Shown here: one piece after another, positions 50,731 through 63,500 of the stretch
Position numbering within the stretch: position 1 is the stretch's first letter
How the letters are laid out: every line of letters starts with the position of its first letter
Assembly (NCBI RefSeq): GCF_016756495.1
Contig: NZ_AP023243.1
Location: 6,576,501 to 6,640,500 of the forward strand
Reading direction: 5' to 3'
DNA from: Mesorhizobium sp. 113-3-3
GTDB lineage: Bacteria; Pseudomonadota; Alphaproteobacteria; Rhizobiales; Rhizobiaceae
Length of the DNA stretch: 64,000 nt
Position numbers and translations under genes: made by a program
Notes under the pieces: generated by a model
The model's input: only the letters and a program-made list of their open reading frames with translations
Database searches by the model: none
Told to the model about the DNA's origin: nothing

Positions 50731-51153
50731 TCAGTGCTGGGCGCTCGGTCTTGCAATGAGCAAAAGGCGCCCGGGGCGCGACCCCTCGCCGTGGCCCGAA
50801 GCCATGGTCGATAGGCTGGCCGTCATCGAAACGATCATCGTCAAGATCGACAGGGAAATGGTTGGCTCAAGCCGCTGAGAGATGAGCTCAAGAACGGGTC
50901 GTCCCGCAGAGATAGAGGTCCCGACGTCGCCGCTGAGGATGCTGACAGCCCAATTTACGAACTGAACCGGTCGCGGCTCGTTGAGTCTCAGCTGTTCGTG
51001 GATGTCGGCGATTATCTGTGGCGTGCCCTTGTTGCCGGTGATGATGGTTGCCGGGTCACCAGGCGCCTGCCTGAGAAGCAGAAAGACGAAAATCCCGACC
51101 ATCGCCATGATGGCGATGGCCGATACCATCCTACGAAGGATGTAAGTGGCCAC
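50731..51153 (-). pseudogene. Truncated DppB-type peptide ABC permease
   Basis: Starts at GTG 51153, 5 bp after the binding-protein stop: VATYILRRMVSAIAIMAMVG (first membrane segment), LLRQAPGDPATIITGNKGTP, FVNWAVSILSGDVGTSISAG and LISQRLEPTISLSILTM. These are the first ~120 residues of a DppB-like permease of about 310. The rest is replaced by unrelated sequence ending SAQH, so four or more membrane segments are missing. The binding protein upstream therefore lacks its own intact permease here. A further scrap of a similar gene is at 47525-47575. Confidence 0.85.
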
Positions 51154-51158
51154 TGCGC

Positions 51159-52757
51159 TCAGGCCTTCCGCATGTTCCACATCGGAGTTTCCTCCGGCAT
51201 GCCGATCAGGCCGGTGAGCGTCTTGCGGCGTGCGATTGGCGAGACAACTGCACCCAGCAGAACGAGGCCCACGAAATTCCAGTATTCGTGTTGCATCTTG
51301 CGGGCCAGCGCTTTGCGCTCTTCGGGCGTTTCGACATCCGCCCACTTGGCGCGAAGAGCCTCATATTCATCGCTCTTCGGCCAGCCCATCCAACCCTCTT
51401 CGCCATTCGCGCTTAGTACGGGGTTGCCGGCCGGATTGCTGAAATAAAAGTCGGAAGCGTTCGTCATGAATATGCTCCAGCCGCCGCTCTCAACCGGGCC
51501 CTTGTTCCTTATGCGGGCAGACTGTCCGGCCCAGTCGCCCGGCGCAAGTTCGGCATTGACCCCAATCTTGCGCAACGTCGCCGCCAGCAACTGCGCGGCG
51601 TTGCTGTTCCAAGCTTCGTCCGTCGGTTGGATAATAATGACCTTTTCACCCGCGTATCCCGCCTCCTGGAAAAGCTGCTTAGCCCTTTCAGGGTCCCCAC
51701 CCTTCTTATACCACCCTGTATTTTCGTCGTTGGAATAGGGCGTATGGTTTCCGAATATCGAAGTGACACTGCTTAGGTATTCTGGGGGGAACGTGGTGCG
51801 CATCATTGCCTCCTGATCGATCAGGTGAAGCATCGCTTGGCGCGCTTTGACGTTGTCGAACGGCTTCTGCAGACAGTTCATACGCATGAACTGTACATTG
51901 CCCGCCTTGTACAGAACCTCGAGTTCAAGGTTGGGATCGCTCTTGATCGCTGGATAAAGATCGGCGGGCGGGCTTGAGAGGAAATCGACCTCGCCCGACT
52001 GTAAGGCCGCGAAAGCAGTCTGCTGATCGGCAATATTATCCCAGATGACGCGATCGACGTTCACGACCTTCCCGCCGGAGAATCCGTCTGACGCTTCGCT
52101 GCGTGGTACGTATTGTTCATTGCGATCGTAGGTGAAGCTCGCGCCCGGCTTGGCAAGAGGATCGTTGAACTTGAACGGCCCAGATCCGATATTTGCGTTA
52201 ACCTGTTCGGTGGCGGGGCGATTCGCGTCCTTCTCACGCATGATGAACGGCACCGGTCCGGCCGTTTTTGCCAGCAGATCGATTACGAGCCCCAGCGGCT
52301 CCTTGAGTGCGATCGTGAAGGTTTTGTCGTCGATTTTCGAGATGTCGCTCGCCCGCGCCATGATCAATTGTCCGCCGGGATCCACCTGGCCCCAGCGACG
52401 GATCGATGCGACACAGTCCGCCGCAGTGACGGGAGTGCCGTCGTGCCAGCCCAAGCCATCCCGGAGCTCAAACGTATATTTCTTCTTGTCATCGGAAACG
52501 CCCCATTTCCCTACCATTTGCGGCTGAGGCATCAACTTGGTATCAAGCGCAAACAGCGTGTCGTAAATCGCCATGCCATGGTTGGCGGTCGTGGTAGCCG
52601 TCGAAACGATCGGATCGAAGACGCTGGGCAGATCCATAACCATCCGGACCGTTCGCGCAGCGGTTGGCCCTGTTTGTGCTCGCAGGACTGATGGGATTGA
52701 TAGAGCCGTTCCGGCAGCCAAGCCTACCTTAATGAGGTCGCGTCGAGAGATTGTCAT
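51159..52757 (-). CDS. Peptide/nickel-type ABC transporter substrate-binding protein (SBP family 5)
   Basis: A 532-residue periplasmic binding protein with a Tat-like signal (SRRDLIKVGLAAGTALSI, cleavage near LRAQT). FELRDGLGWHDGTPVTAADC is the family-5 signature; VNRVIWDN-like segments (VDRVIWDNIADQQTAFAALQ) and FNNVKARQAMLHLID-like wording (PFDNVKARQAMLHLID) follow. It binds oligopeptides or similar compounds and hands them to a membrane transporter. The permease gene after it is truncated, so it may work with another DppBCDF set, for instance the one entering the window at 61.4-64 kb. Amidase and D-aminopeptidase-like genes lie directly upstream. Confidence 0.92.
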   Translation of the reverse strand: MTISRRDLIKVGLAAGTALSIPSVLRAQTGPTAARTVRMVMDLPSVFDPIVSTATTTANHGMAIYDTLFALDTKLMPQPQMVGKWGVSDDKKKYTFELRDGLGWHDGTPVTAADCVASIRRWGQVDPGGQLIMARASDISKIDDKTFTIALKEPLGLVIDLLAKTAGPVPFIMREKDANRPATEQVNANIGSGPFKFNDPLAKPGASFTYDRNEQYVPRSEASDGFSGGKVVNVDRVIWDNIADQQTAFAALQSGEVDFLSSPPADLYPAIKSDPNLELEVLYKAGNVQFMRMNCLQKPFDNVKARQAMLHLIDQEAMMRTTFPPEYLSSVTSIFGNHTPYSNDENTGWYKKGGDPERAKQLFQEAGYAGEKVIIIQPTDEAWNSNAAQLLAATLRKIGVNAELAPGDWAGQSARIRNKGPVESGGWSIFMTNASDFYFSNPAGNPVLSANGEEGWMGWPKSDEYEALRAKWADVETPEERKALARKMQHEYWNFVGLVLLGAVVSPIARRKTLTGLIGMPEETPMWNMRKA

Positions 52758-52827
52758 GTTCCATTTCCCCTTTGCTGGTTAGTGGCGCGGTTGTTCCGCC
52801 CTTTCGATATTTCCTAAAAGTAACTAG

Positions 52828-54234
52828 TTAGAGCCGCGGGCGCTTATCCGCCCAGGGCTGGAGCTGTTCGAACGCTGCCGAGGCCTGCAGCACACCCAGA
52901 TCGTCGAAGCGTTTGCCGACTATCTGCAGACCGGCCGGCAGCCCGGCCGGGGTAAAGCCGCATGGCACGCTTGCCGCGGGGTTCCCAGAGAAGTTGAACG
53001 GGTAAGAGAACTCCGCCCACCTTATCCAATCCCAAGGATGCGTCTCCCAATGGTCGGGCATCAGCTTTTCCGCCGGGAAAGCCGCGACCGAGACGGATGG
53101 TGTCAACAAGAAGTCCCAATTCTGGAACCAGCGATGCATGCTCGCGACGTAGACCATCTTCCGCCGTCGCATCTCCTGGTAGCGAGCGATGGAGACGTTC
53201 TCCGAATGCCTGATGCAGGCGACAAACCCAGGGTCCATCTCCGCCTCCCAGTCCGGAAGGTACTGTGCGTTGGCTGCGTAGTGCGCGGACCAGAAAAAGC
53301 GAATCAGCTCTGGCCCTTCCTTTGCCCAAGGGGTCGGCACCTCCTCGACGATTGCCCCAAGTTCCGAAAAGCGTGCCGCCGCCGCCTTCACTAGCTCCGC
53401 GATTTCCGGATCGACGCGGGCGAAACCCAGATCGGAGCTGTAGGCAACGCGCCTGCCCTTAACGCCATCTCTCAGCCGGGCAAGATAGTTGGCAGGCCCC
53501 GCCTCGAGCGACGTATAATCGAGGAAGTGCGGTCCGGCCATCACCTCGAGCATCAGCGCGGCGTCCGCGACCGTCCGTGTCAAAGGCCCGATATGGGAGG
53601 CAAGGTCAGTTGCGGGAATCGGATATAGCGGCACACGCCCGAAGGTGGGCTTCAGTCCGAACACACCGCAGAAATGCGCGGGCATGCGGACGGACCCCGC
53701 TCCATCACTGCCTTGGTGCAGTGGCCCAAAACCTGCCGCCGCCGCAGCGCCCGCGCCAGCCGAGGATGCACCGGCATTGTAGCCGAGCTCCCACGGATTG
53801 CTTGTGATGCCCGTTAATGGACTGCGCGACACGCCGGTCCAGCCAATCTCAGACACTGTGGTCTTGCCGAGGAGGATCGCGCCCTCGTCCCGAAGGCGCG
53901 GCACGATCGGCGTATCCTCGGTCGGCTGATTGCCAGCGAAAATCTTACTGCCGTATTGGGTCGGCATGTCTTTAGTGATTTGCACGTCCTTGATCGTGGC
54001 GGGCACGCCATGCAACCGGCCGATTCGCGTACCGCTCATCAGAGCGGCTTCCGCCTTCTTCGCATCATCCATCGCGCGATCTTCGGCTAAGTAAGCGAAG
54101 GCGTTTAACTTGGGCTCGACTGCGGCAATGCGGGCCAGCAGCGCGCGCATGTACTCAACCGGCGAAATCTGTTTGGTGCGAATAAGCTCGGCCAGCTCGA
54201 CGGCTGGCATGAAGCCGATGGTATCAGAGTCCAT
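52828..54234 (-). CDS. Amidase-signature hydrolase
   Basis: A 468-residue amidase-signature enzyme. The Ser-cisSer-Lys triad is present: Lys in VPATIKDVQITKD, the cis-Ser in YNAGASSAGAGAAAAAG, and the nucleophile Ser in GSDGAGSVRMPAHFCGVFGL. The triad region normally reads GGSSGG; here GASSAG. I start at 54234 (MDSDTIGFMPAVEL); the frame is open 51 codons further without conservation. The family hydrolyses amides, including carboxamides of amino acids and peptides. It is 70 bp after the D-aminopeptidase-like gene and 70 bp before the binding protein, so probably in the same operon. Confidence 0.9.
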   Translation of the reverse strand: MDSDTIGFMPAVELAELIRTKQISPVEYMRALLARIAAVEPKLNAFAYLAEDRAMDDAKKAEAALMSGTRIGRLHGVPATIKDVQITKDMPTQYGSKIFAGNQPTEDTPIVPRLRDEGAILLGKTTVSEIGWTGVSRSPLTGITSNPWELGYNAGASSAGAGAAAAAGFGPLHQGSDGAGSVRMPAHFCGVFGLKPTFGRVPLYPIPATDLASHIGPLTRTVADAALMLEVMAGPHFLDYTSLEAGPANYLARLRDGVKGRRVAYSSDLGFARVDPEIAELVKAAAARFSELGAIVEEVPTPWAKEGPELIRFFWSAHYAANAQYLPDWEAEMDPGFVACIRHSENVSIARYQEMRRRKMVYVASMHRWFQNWDFLLTPSVSVAAFPAEKLMPDHWETHPWDWIRWAEFSYPFNFSGNPAASVPCGFTPAGLPAGLQIVGKRFDDLGVLQASAAFEQLQPWADKRPRL

Positions 54235-54302
54235 GCGATCAGCTCTTTCTAATTTGATCGGTAGAACACAACCAACCGAAGAAGGCGTGCCGTTGGTGTT
54301 GC

Positions 54303-55859
54303 TCAGGCGTGCGTGAAGCGCAGTTTCTTGATACGGCCCGAGTTTATCTCGAAACCGTCTGCTGTGACGCTCAACGTCGCATTCCAAGTCAGGCCGGGGC
54401 TCATGTCGGTGTCGGGCTGGAGCAGGAACCAGAGATCGCTGTCAGCGGCGACGATGGGCGCATTCATGGCGCCGAGATCGGAGCGCAGGCGGAACATGCC
54501 ACGCTGCGCATCGCCATCGATCTCGACCTCGATGCCCTGCGCCGTGTTGGCGTAGCGTCCAGCGAGAGGGGTGGCGGCCGTCGCGTCCGGGTCCAAGGGT
54601 GCGTAGACCCTCGGCGTGCCGCAGAACGTGCCGTCGATCTTGCCGTCCGGCCGTGGACTGAGAACCAGGTCAGTGATCGAGCTTTCGGGCTTGGCGCCGC
54701 CTGGATGGCCGAAATCGAAACTGGTCCCACCACCGGAACTGAGGAAGGTGGGCACGCCGTTCTTGGCGATGATCTCGAACACGTCCTGGCCGCCTTCCTG
54801 CCGGTAGCGGCCGGGAGCAAGCCCGATCGGCGCCGGGGCTGCGTTGCCGAAATAGATGTCGGCGATGCGGCGGGTGGCTTCGAAGGCGGCGACCTGGTCG
54901 TTGTTGGCGACAATGACGATGCCGAGGCCATCGTCGATGAAGCGCATCGATTCCGATTCGCCGCCGGCAACTGAGCCACCGTGGCCGACCGCGCGGCGGC
55001 CGCGATAAACGTCCGTCACCAGCCCGAGTCCATAGAAGCCTGTCGCGCCATTATCGAAGACGCAAGGCGTTGCCATGCGTTGATACATTTCCGGCGTGCC
55101 GACTTTGGGGTCGATCAGGTTCTGCTGCCAGAGCACCATGTCGTCGAGTGTCGAAACTATGCCGCCCCCGCCGCCATATTCCATCCCCCAGCCCAGATGG
55201 AACCAGGCGTCAGCCTGCTTGGTATAGTGCGCGGCCAGCCGTTTCATCACTGAGCCGTCGCGCAACATGAGCGAGGTGTCGTACATGCCGAGCGGGCCAG
55301 TGATGCGTTCGCGCAGTACCTCGTTGAAGGTCGCGCCTTCGATCTGCTCGATGATGTCGAACAACATGAAGAACCCGGAATTCGAATACATCATGGCACT
55401 GCCGGGCTTGAAGTTGAGCGCGTCCTGCCTGGCGACAACATCACGGGCGGTCTGGCGACCTGACGGAGCGAAGAGCGACAGGCCGCCAAAGATCATCCCC
55501 TGTAGATAGTCTCGGTAGCCGCTGGTGTTGGAGGCGAGTTGCCTGAGGGTGACCGGGTATTCGAGCCGGGGCACATAGGGCAGGTGCTTCTGCACCTCGT
55601 CCTCCATGCTCAGCTTGCCTTCTGCCTCCAGCATCAGGATCAGCAACACCGTGAACTGCTTGCTCTGCGAACCGATGCGGATGATGGTCTTTCGCCCCAT
55701 CGTGATGTCGTCGTTGATGTTCGCCAGACCATACGCATTGGCGAAAATCTCGCGTCCATTCTCGGTCACCGCCACGACAGCGCCAGGCATTTCCGGCCCG
55801 CTGAACTCGCTGAACAATGCGTCGACGCGCTTGGCAAAATCGGCGCGGAACCTAGTCAT
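54303..55859 (-). CDS. D-aminopeptidase-like serine hydrolase (beta-lactamase fold)
   Basis: A 518-residue protein. The catalytic SQSK (IRIGSQSKQFTVLLILMLEA), YSN (MMYSNSGFFMLFD) and HGG (VGHGGSVAGG) motifs lie in the first 330 residues; two further beta-barrel-like domains follow, e.g. LAPGRYRQEGG and LAGRYANTAQGIEV. This three-domain layout and length are those of the D-aminopeptidase of Ochrobactrum, which releases N-terminal D-residues. I start at 55859, after GAGGA; more codons are open upstream. It is the first gene of the minus-strand block. Esterase activity is the alternative. Confidence 0.88.
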   Translation of the reverse strand: MTRFRADFAKRVDALFSEFSGPEMPGAVVAVTENGREIFANAYGLANINDDITMGRKTIIRIGSQSKQFTVLLILMLEAEGKLSMEDEVQKHLPYVPRLEYPVTLRQLASNTSGYRDYLQGMIFGGLSLFAPSGRQTARDVVARQDALNFKPGSAMMYSNSGFFMLFDIIEQIEGATFNEVLRERITGPLGMYDTSLMLRDGSVMKRLAAHYTKQADAWFHLGWGMEYGGGGGIVSTLDDMVLWQQNLIDPKVGTPEMYQRMATPCVFDNGATGFYGLGLVTDVYRGRRAVGHGGSVAGGESESMRFIDDGLGIVIVANNDQVAAFEATRRIADIYFGNAAPAPIGLAPGRYRQEGGQDVFEIIAKNGVPTFLSSGGGTSFDFGHPGGAKPESSITDLVLSPRPDGKIDGTFCGTPRVYAPLDPDATAATPLAGRYANTAQGIEVEIDGDAQRGMFRLRSDLGAMNAPIVAADSDLWFLLQPDTDMSPGLTWNATLSVTADGFEINSGRIKKLRFTHA

Positions 55860-56388
55860 GATTGTCATTCCTCGGTGGTGATGCCGGTATATGTCCTTCA
55901 GGGAGACAGTACGAATGGCAGTTAGTTTTGCACCAAAACGCAACGGCTTTTGGATACCGGGTTTCAATGTTCCCGTTCGACATGATTGATGCCGCACGAA
56001 GCTAGTTTCTCGGTTACGAACCGCGCCGTGTAGAGTTTCGAATGAAATAAACGATCACCCGGCGGCTTCTGTCCAACAGAGTTACTGTATGGTCCTCATC
56101 TGGAAACGAGATGGGGGCTAAAGCCACGTACGACCTAGTGTGGTGGAAGGGACCTCTCCGGGCATCGCATTGCGCCAAAACATGGCTGTCGAAAGTCACA
56201 TCAGGGAGAGCCGATATCGCCTCGCACGTCCTTCAGGTGCGGTCGTGGTCCACGATACTGCCGCGCGACGATGTCGCCATTACGGTGCTCTACCGCAGTA
56301 CCTGAGATCGCCATTGGCCGTGCGTGACCGGCTATCATTGGGGCCGGCATTGGCTGGATTTGGATGAGCTTCGTCTGATGCCGCGGGC
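55860..56388. other. Intergenic, about 530 bp, no gene supported
   Basis: It contains the promoter region of the D-aminopeptidase-like gene at its left side. Short open frames show no domain. To the right it borders transposase debris. Confidence 0.5.
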
Positions 56389-56553
56389 TTGCACAAAGCC
56401 CATGTGAACCAGCTGAGAAATGATCTGGGCTTCTTCGCCCCGATCAAGGGTGACGAGCAGCTTCTGGTGTTGCACCGAGTTGCGAAGCTGCTGATCCACC
56501 AATGGACGATACTTATCAACGCCTGGCGGGCACACCTGTGGGCCCGTAGTAGG
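56389..56553 (+). pseudogene. IS110-family transposase scrap
   Basis: VLHRVAKLLIHQWTILINAW and RAHL correspond to the R-x-x-LxxQRTxLINxLRxHL segment of IS110 transposases. About 50 codons remain and there are no catalytic residues. Confidence 0.55.
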
Positions 56554-56575
56554 GGCAGATCGCGGGAGATGAACT

Positions 56576-56756
56576 CGGCCCGCCATAGCCGCCCATTGAA
56601 GCCATTGATGGTCAGCGTCGGGCGGAAGCAGAAGCGCTCGTAGAAGGGCCGTTCCGCCGGTGCGTAAGGCGCCCGTCACAGATAGTCGGCTCAAAGGGGC
56701 GGCGAGAGCCATTTGTCGATCGGGTCAGCCGGCTGCACGTCGTAATGGCCGTAGGC
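56576..56756 (-). pseudogene. M20 peptidase paralogue, left fragment with internal deletion
   Basis: Nucleotides 56576-56660 follow 49668-49755 of the intact M20 gene almost base for base (for example GAAGCCATTGAT-GTCAGCGTC); then about 500 bp are missing and 56665-56756 follow 50262-50352. The gene is dead. Its continuation is at 59406-59690, beyond the IS21 element. Confidence 0.85.
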
Positions 56757-56885
56757 TATAGCGCGACAATCTGGGAGAGAAGCGCGCGACAATCTGGATG
56801 AGAATCTGGTGTCGCGGCGATGGTGATAATCTCGGCATTGATTGTCGCGCGCAAGAGGTTTTATCGGTTTGATTGTCGCGGCGCG

Positions 56886-59383
<2,498 letters not shown>

Positions 59384-59405
59384 TCACGTTGATTGCCGCG
59401 CCGCA

Positions 59406-59690
59406 CGTAGGCAGAACGGTCGCTTTCCCGGCGGCTTCTCCCAACGTGCGACCGCGATCGGGTGCCCGTCGGTCAGCACCAAGTGGTCGCGAGCCAATAC
59501 CGGAGAGCATCGCGACGAGCAGTGCGCTGACTTCGGCGCTTATGCTCGGGTGCCGAAGGTAACCTAAAGAAGGTGGAGAAGTCAGAAGCAGAGGGTGTTC
59601 GCAGCTGGCAGGCCGCTGCCGCAAGCATGCTAACGACATGCAGTTGACACTCATTCGCCCAGTTGCAACGAGCAGCGCGCGAGCGCCATG
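59406..59690 (-). pseudogene. M20 peptidase paralogue, right fragment plus upstream sequence
   Basis: 59413-59570 follows 50358-50525 of the intact M20 gene, including GGTGCCCGTCGGTC and GCTTATGCTCGGGTGCCGAA. From 59600 it follows the region upstream of that gene (AGCTGGCAGG-CGCTGC, CAAGCATGCTAACGA, CATTCGCCCAG). So a segment larger than the gene was duplicated. Several deletions make it dead. Confidence 0.85.
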
Positions 59691-59906
59691 AATCGACGGG
59701 CCGGCCGGCGCGCCGCATCTTGAAAGCCGATCCTCGCAGGAGCGCGTGACGAGCGACCTGGGCACCAGTCGGGCACCCATACCTATCCTTATGCCTGCTG
59801 GTATCGCCAACCGACAGCTCCGGAGCTGCTTCCGCCAGTCGGTCGTCGCGTTCCCTCGGCGCGCAACCGAGCCTTCTTCAAGCCGCTAATCACGCATCTG
59901 AGCTCG

Positions 59907-61343
59907 TCATTGCGGGGAGCTAGGCCGTAGTCTGATGATTCCAACGTCGTTCTCGATGGCGATCTCGGTCCCAAATGGCTTCGACAGCTTCTGCAGGCGT
60001 TCCAGAATGGATTTCGCTTGCGGTGGAGGGGCGAGCCGCGGGACACCACGGTTGGCAAACCTCTTCAAGTATCCGAGCTCAATGGGATAGAGCCGCAATT
60101 CAGCAAGCTGGTTTTTTTCAAAGCGGCTGACGGTGACAATGCTTTCATAGAAGACCGGATCGTCAAATCCCTTTGCCTCCTCCGCGACGGTCACCTCGGC
60201 ATCCGTGTCAACCCGTGGGTCCTTCCCGTAGGCGGCGAACATGTCAGCCCCTACAGGCGTCCGGTGGTCGTCATAAAAGAAATTGGCCAGGCTATAAAAA
60301 ATGGGCCGGCCCCTATAGATCTCGATGCCGCGCAACTTGTGGGGTCCGTGTCCGACATAAGCGTCCGCTCCCGCATCAATCAGTCGATGCGCAAACGATT
60401 GTTCGTAATCAGGCGTCTCCTCGCTCCAATTCCCGGGCTGGTGACAGTGATTCGTGACGATGCAGAAGTCGGAGAACTGCTTGCCCCGACGAACGTTCCG
60501 AACAATGTCGGCGACGTCGCGCGGGTCGGCCTCGTAGCTGTAACCAGCCTTGTCGCCTGCTGTGAACGTCATTCCAGCGACCACGACCCGGTTTGGATTG
60601 TTAGGGTCCTCGGGCCTCTCGGCCGTGGCCCCAGAGACTGCAGGCGGCGCCGATCGACCACCAGGGCGGGAGTCGGGCAGCGTATCGCGTATCTGCCTCA
60701 AGCTATCGAGCTTCTCGGGCGGGACCACGATGCTTTGCGCCAAACGAAGGGCGTTGAGTCCGGGTCTGCCTGGCGCCTCGCCGGCCGGATCGCCAGCCCG
60801 AGACATAGGCGTGAAGGATGTAGCAAACGACACCAACGCCACGCGACCGCGTGCGGTTTCCAAAAAGCGACCGGCGCCGGCTTGTGCGAGATTTTCACCC
60901 GCCCCTGCATGGATGATCCCGCTCTGATCAAGCACTTGGCTCGTCTCGCGCATGCCTTCAAGCCCCCAGTCAAGCGTATGGTTGTTTGCGCGACTCATCA
61001 GATTGAACCCCATCGCCTTCAGATCAGGTCCGACCTCAGGAAGGCTGACGTGAAACGCACCGCCATACTCAGCCTGCGGACTTCCTTTGAAGGATCGGAT
61101 ATCGAAGATGTTCATTTCCATGTTGCCAAACGTGACATCGGCCTCATGGAGGACCTTGACGATGTCTCCGAAGCCGGGATGGTGACCTTTGGCAAGCGGC
61201 CGCGACAGGATGAGGTCGCCAACTGCTACCATCGTGAAGCCGTCCGCAACGTTTGTTGCAATCGAACCGACGGTATCATAGCTCGCCGGTTCGTCCGAAT
61301 GACAGCTGTTGTCGGGTGAATGCTTTTCCATACGGTTCTCCAT
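59907..61343 (-). CDS. CapA-family metallophosphatase-like protein
   Basis: A 478-residue protein of the PGA_cap family: FTMVAVGDLILSRPLAKG (metal Asp), VTFGNMEMNIFD, MSRANNHTLDWGLEGMRET (Asn-His pair), CIVTNHCHQPGNW, and VGHGPHKLRGIEIYRGRPIF with SLANFFYD. CapA/PgsA-like proteins are linked to poly-gamma-glutamate, but many stand-alone members occur beside transporters and have unknown roles. There is no signal peptide. It lies 120 bp downstream of the ABC ATPase genes on the same strand, so is probably part of that operon. Confidence 0.9.
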   Translation of the reverse strand: MENRMEKHSPDNSCHSDEPASYDTVGSIATNVADGFTMVAVGDLILSRPLAKGHHPGFGDIVKVLHEADVTFGNMEMNIFDIRSFKGSPQAEYGGAFHVSLPEVGPDLKAMGFNLMSRANNHTLDWGLEGMRETSQVLDQSGIIHAGAGENLAQAGAGRFLETARGRVALVSFATSFTPMSRAGDPAGEAPGRPGLNALRLAQSIVVPPEKLDSLRQIRDTLPDSRPGGRSAPPAVSGATAERPEDPNNPNRVVVAGMTFTAGDKAGYSYEADPRDVADIVRNVRRGKQFSDFCIVTNHCHQPGNWSEETPDYEQSFAHRLIDAGADAYVGHGPHKLRGIEIYRGRPIFYSLANFFYDDHRTPVGADMFAAYGKDPRVDTDAEVTVAEEAKGFDDPVFYESIVTVSRFEKNQLAELRLYPIELGYLKRFANRGVPRLAPPPQAKSILERLQKLSKPFGTEIAIENDVGIIRLRPSSPQ

Positions 61344-61463
61344 AGGCTGAATTTGCTTTCAAATCTGTTCGTTTCATCTCATCTTCTTGCCGTGCTCAAC
61401 GCGATGTTCGGCGCTCGTGTCAGCTGTACGAATGAGATGTTCGATTGGGTGAAGGGTGTGAGG

Positions 61464-62495
61464 CTATACCGCACGACTGAGCGACGAATTGGCCACAGCA
61501 GCAGGCTGATCCCGGAATTCTGCGGCCGGAGCGCGTACATGACAGGCCACGACGCGCCCGTCTGGGATCGGCACTAGGGGCGGCACTTCGATGCGGCAAC
61601 GCTCGATCGCAAGCGGGCAGCGAGGGTGGAATGCGCATCCTTTTGGCGGATTGATGGGGCTCGGCACCTCGCCCTCCACGGGCGCCTCCAGCCGAACGCG
61701 CGTCGGATCCGGCACCGGAGCGGCCGCGATCAGCGCCTCGGTGTAGGGATGGACTGGCTTGGCGAAGAGCGCCTCGCATGGGGCGAGTTCTACGATGCGG
61801 CCCAAATACATAACCGCGATCCGATGGGCGATGTGCTCCACGACGCCAAGGTCATGTGAGATGAAGACGAAGGCGATGCCCATCTGCTGCTGGAGATCCA
61901 GAAGCAGATTTAAGATCTGCGCCTGCACGGAGACATCGAGGGCTGACACCGCCTCGTCGGCGATGATGAGCGAGGGGTTGAGCGACAGGGCGCGTGCAAT
62001 GCCCAGCCGCTGGCGCTGACCGCCCGACAATTCGGACGGCAGCCTATGCATCATCTCGGGCGACATGCCGACTTTTCGGAGAAGGTCAGCGGCAAGCGCG
62101 TTGCGCTGCTTCCGGCCGAGACGTTCAAAGTTCTCCACAGGCTCCGTAATAATTTGCCCGGCCTTGAGGCGCGGATTTAGCGACGAGTAAGGGTCCTGAA
62201 AGACCATCTGCATCCGACGGCGCCACGCGTGGAGGGCGTCCTTCTTGAGGCCCGCAATGTCGGTCCCGTCGATCATCACGCGCCCGCTCGTTGGCTGCAC
62301 GAGCCGCATCAAGAGCCGCGCCACGGTGGACTTGCCGCAACCGGATTCACCGACGATGCAAAGCGTCTCGCCCGCCTCGACGGAAAAGGATACATCTTCC
62401 ACCGCCCGGATCACCGGAACGCTTTTCTTGAAGATCCCCGAGCCAAGCGGGTAGTGCTTGGTCAGATTCTCGACTTTCAGCAAAGGACCGTTCAT
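61464..62495 (-). CDS. Peptide ABC transporter ATPase, DppF/OppF type
   Basis: A 343-residue ATPase: Walker [19 protein letters not shown]-loop [14 protein letters not shown], signature [15 protein letters not shown], Walker [16 protein letters not shown], and the oligopeptide-type C-terminal extension with [15 protein letters not shown]. The extra TKHYPLGSG near the N terminus is typical of the F subunit. It overlaps the upstream D-type ATPase gene by 4 bp (ATGA), which fixes the start at 62495. Confidence 0.94.
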   Translation of the reverse strand: MNGPLLKVENLTKHYPLGSGIFKKSVPVIRAVEDVSFSVEAGETLCIVGESGCGKSTVARLLMRLVQPTSGRVMIDGTDIAGLKKDALHAWRRRMQMVFQDPYSSLNPRLKAGQIITEPVENFERLGRKQRNALAADLLRKVGMSPEMMHRLPSELSGGQRQRLGIARALSLNPSLIIADEAVSALDVSVQAQILNLLLDLQQQMGIAFVFISHDLGVVEHIAHRIAVMYLGRIVELAPCEALFAKPVHPYTEALIAAAPVPDPTRVRLEAPVEGEVPSPINPPKGCAFHPRCPLAIERCRIEVPPLVPIPDGRVVACHVRAPAAEFRDQPAAVANSSLSRAV

Positions 62496-63499
62496 GTGCC
62501 CATGACCTCTTCGGCGCGCCAGCACGCCGCGGCGTGGCTCGAGCCGACATCACGCAGGGCGGGCGTCTTCTCGCGGCAAATATCGATCGCGAACGGGCAG
62601 CGAGGCGCGAAGCTGCAGCCCATAATGGGCTCGCGCAGACTTGGCACGATGCCGGGGATTTCCGGAAGGCGGTGCTGACGGCCGCGCCGCGGATCAGGCA
62701 CCGATCGCATCAGGCCCTGAGTGTAGGGATGCGCCGGACGCGCAAACAGATCTATCACGTTCGCCTGCTCAACGATCCGGCCAGCGTACATCACGATCAC
62801 GCCTTGGCATGTCTCGGCCACAACGCCAAGATCATGCGTGATGAACATCACGGCCGTTCCCGTGCGCTCTTTCAGATCGATGATGAGCCGCAGGATCTGC
62901 GCCTGGATAGTAACGTCAAGCGCAGTCGTTGGCTCGTCGGCGATCAACAGTTCCGGCGAGCAGGCCAGCGCCATGGCGATCATGGCGCGCTGGCGCATGC
63001 CACCCGACATTTCGTGGGGATAATTATTGACGCGACGCTCGGGATCCGCGATGCGCACGACCCGGAGCATCTCTTCGGCCTTTGCCATGGCCACCGAGCG
63101 GGACGCTTTTGTATGGATCTGCACCGCCTCGGCGATCTGGTGGCCGACCGTATAGACCGGGTTCAGGCTCGTCATCGGCTCCTGGAAGATCATGGCGATC
63201 TGGTCGCCGCGAATCTTTCGCATCTCGGGATCAGACAGTTCTAGGAGGTCGCGTCCGCGAAAACGGATCTCGCCGCCGACGGTCTTGGCGCTCAGCTTCG
63301 GCAGCAGGCGAAGGATGGAGAGAGCGGTAACGCTCTTTCCGCATCCGGATTCGCCGACGACGCCGAGGGTCTCGCCTTTTTTCACCTGGAAGCTGATGCC
63401 GCCCAGGGCACGGGTGACGCTTTCTTCGCCGTAAAAGTGTGTCTCAAGGTCTCGAACGTCGAGAAGCACGTCGTTTCCCGCGGCTTGGTGCATCTGCAT
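62492..63499 (-). CDS. Peptide ABC transporter ATPase, DppD/OppD type
   Basis: A 335-residue ATPase: Walker [39 protein letters not shown], signature [15 protein letters not shown], Walker [16 protein letters not shown], and C-terminal [15 protein letters not shown]. The start at 63499 lies one base after the permease stop. It forms the ATPase heterodimer with the following gene. Confidence 0.94.
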   Translation of the reverse strand: MQMHQAAGNDVLLDVRDLETHFYGEESVTRALGGISFQVKKGETLGVVGESGCGKSVTALSILRLLPKLSAKTVGGEIRFRGRDLLELSDPEMRKIRGDQIAMIFQEPMTSLNPVYTVGHQIAEAVQIHTKASRSVAMAKAEEMLRVVRIADPERRVNNYPHEMSGGMRQRAMIAMALACSPELLIADEPTTALDVTIQAQILRLIIDLKERTGTAVMFITHDLGVVAETCQGVIVMYAGRIVEQANVIDLFARPAHPYTQGLMRSVPDPRRGRQHRLPEIPGIVPSLREPIMGCSFAPRCPFAIDICREKTPALRDVGSSHAAACWRAEEVMGT

Positions 63500-63500
63500 G

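Noticed and set aside
60018..61319. 433-codon plus-strand open frame
   Set aside because: Antisense to the clearly recognised CapA-family gene.
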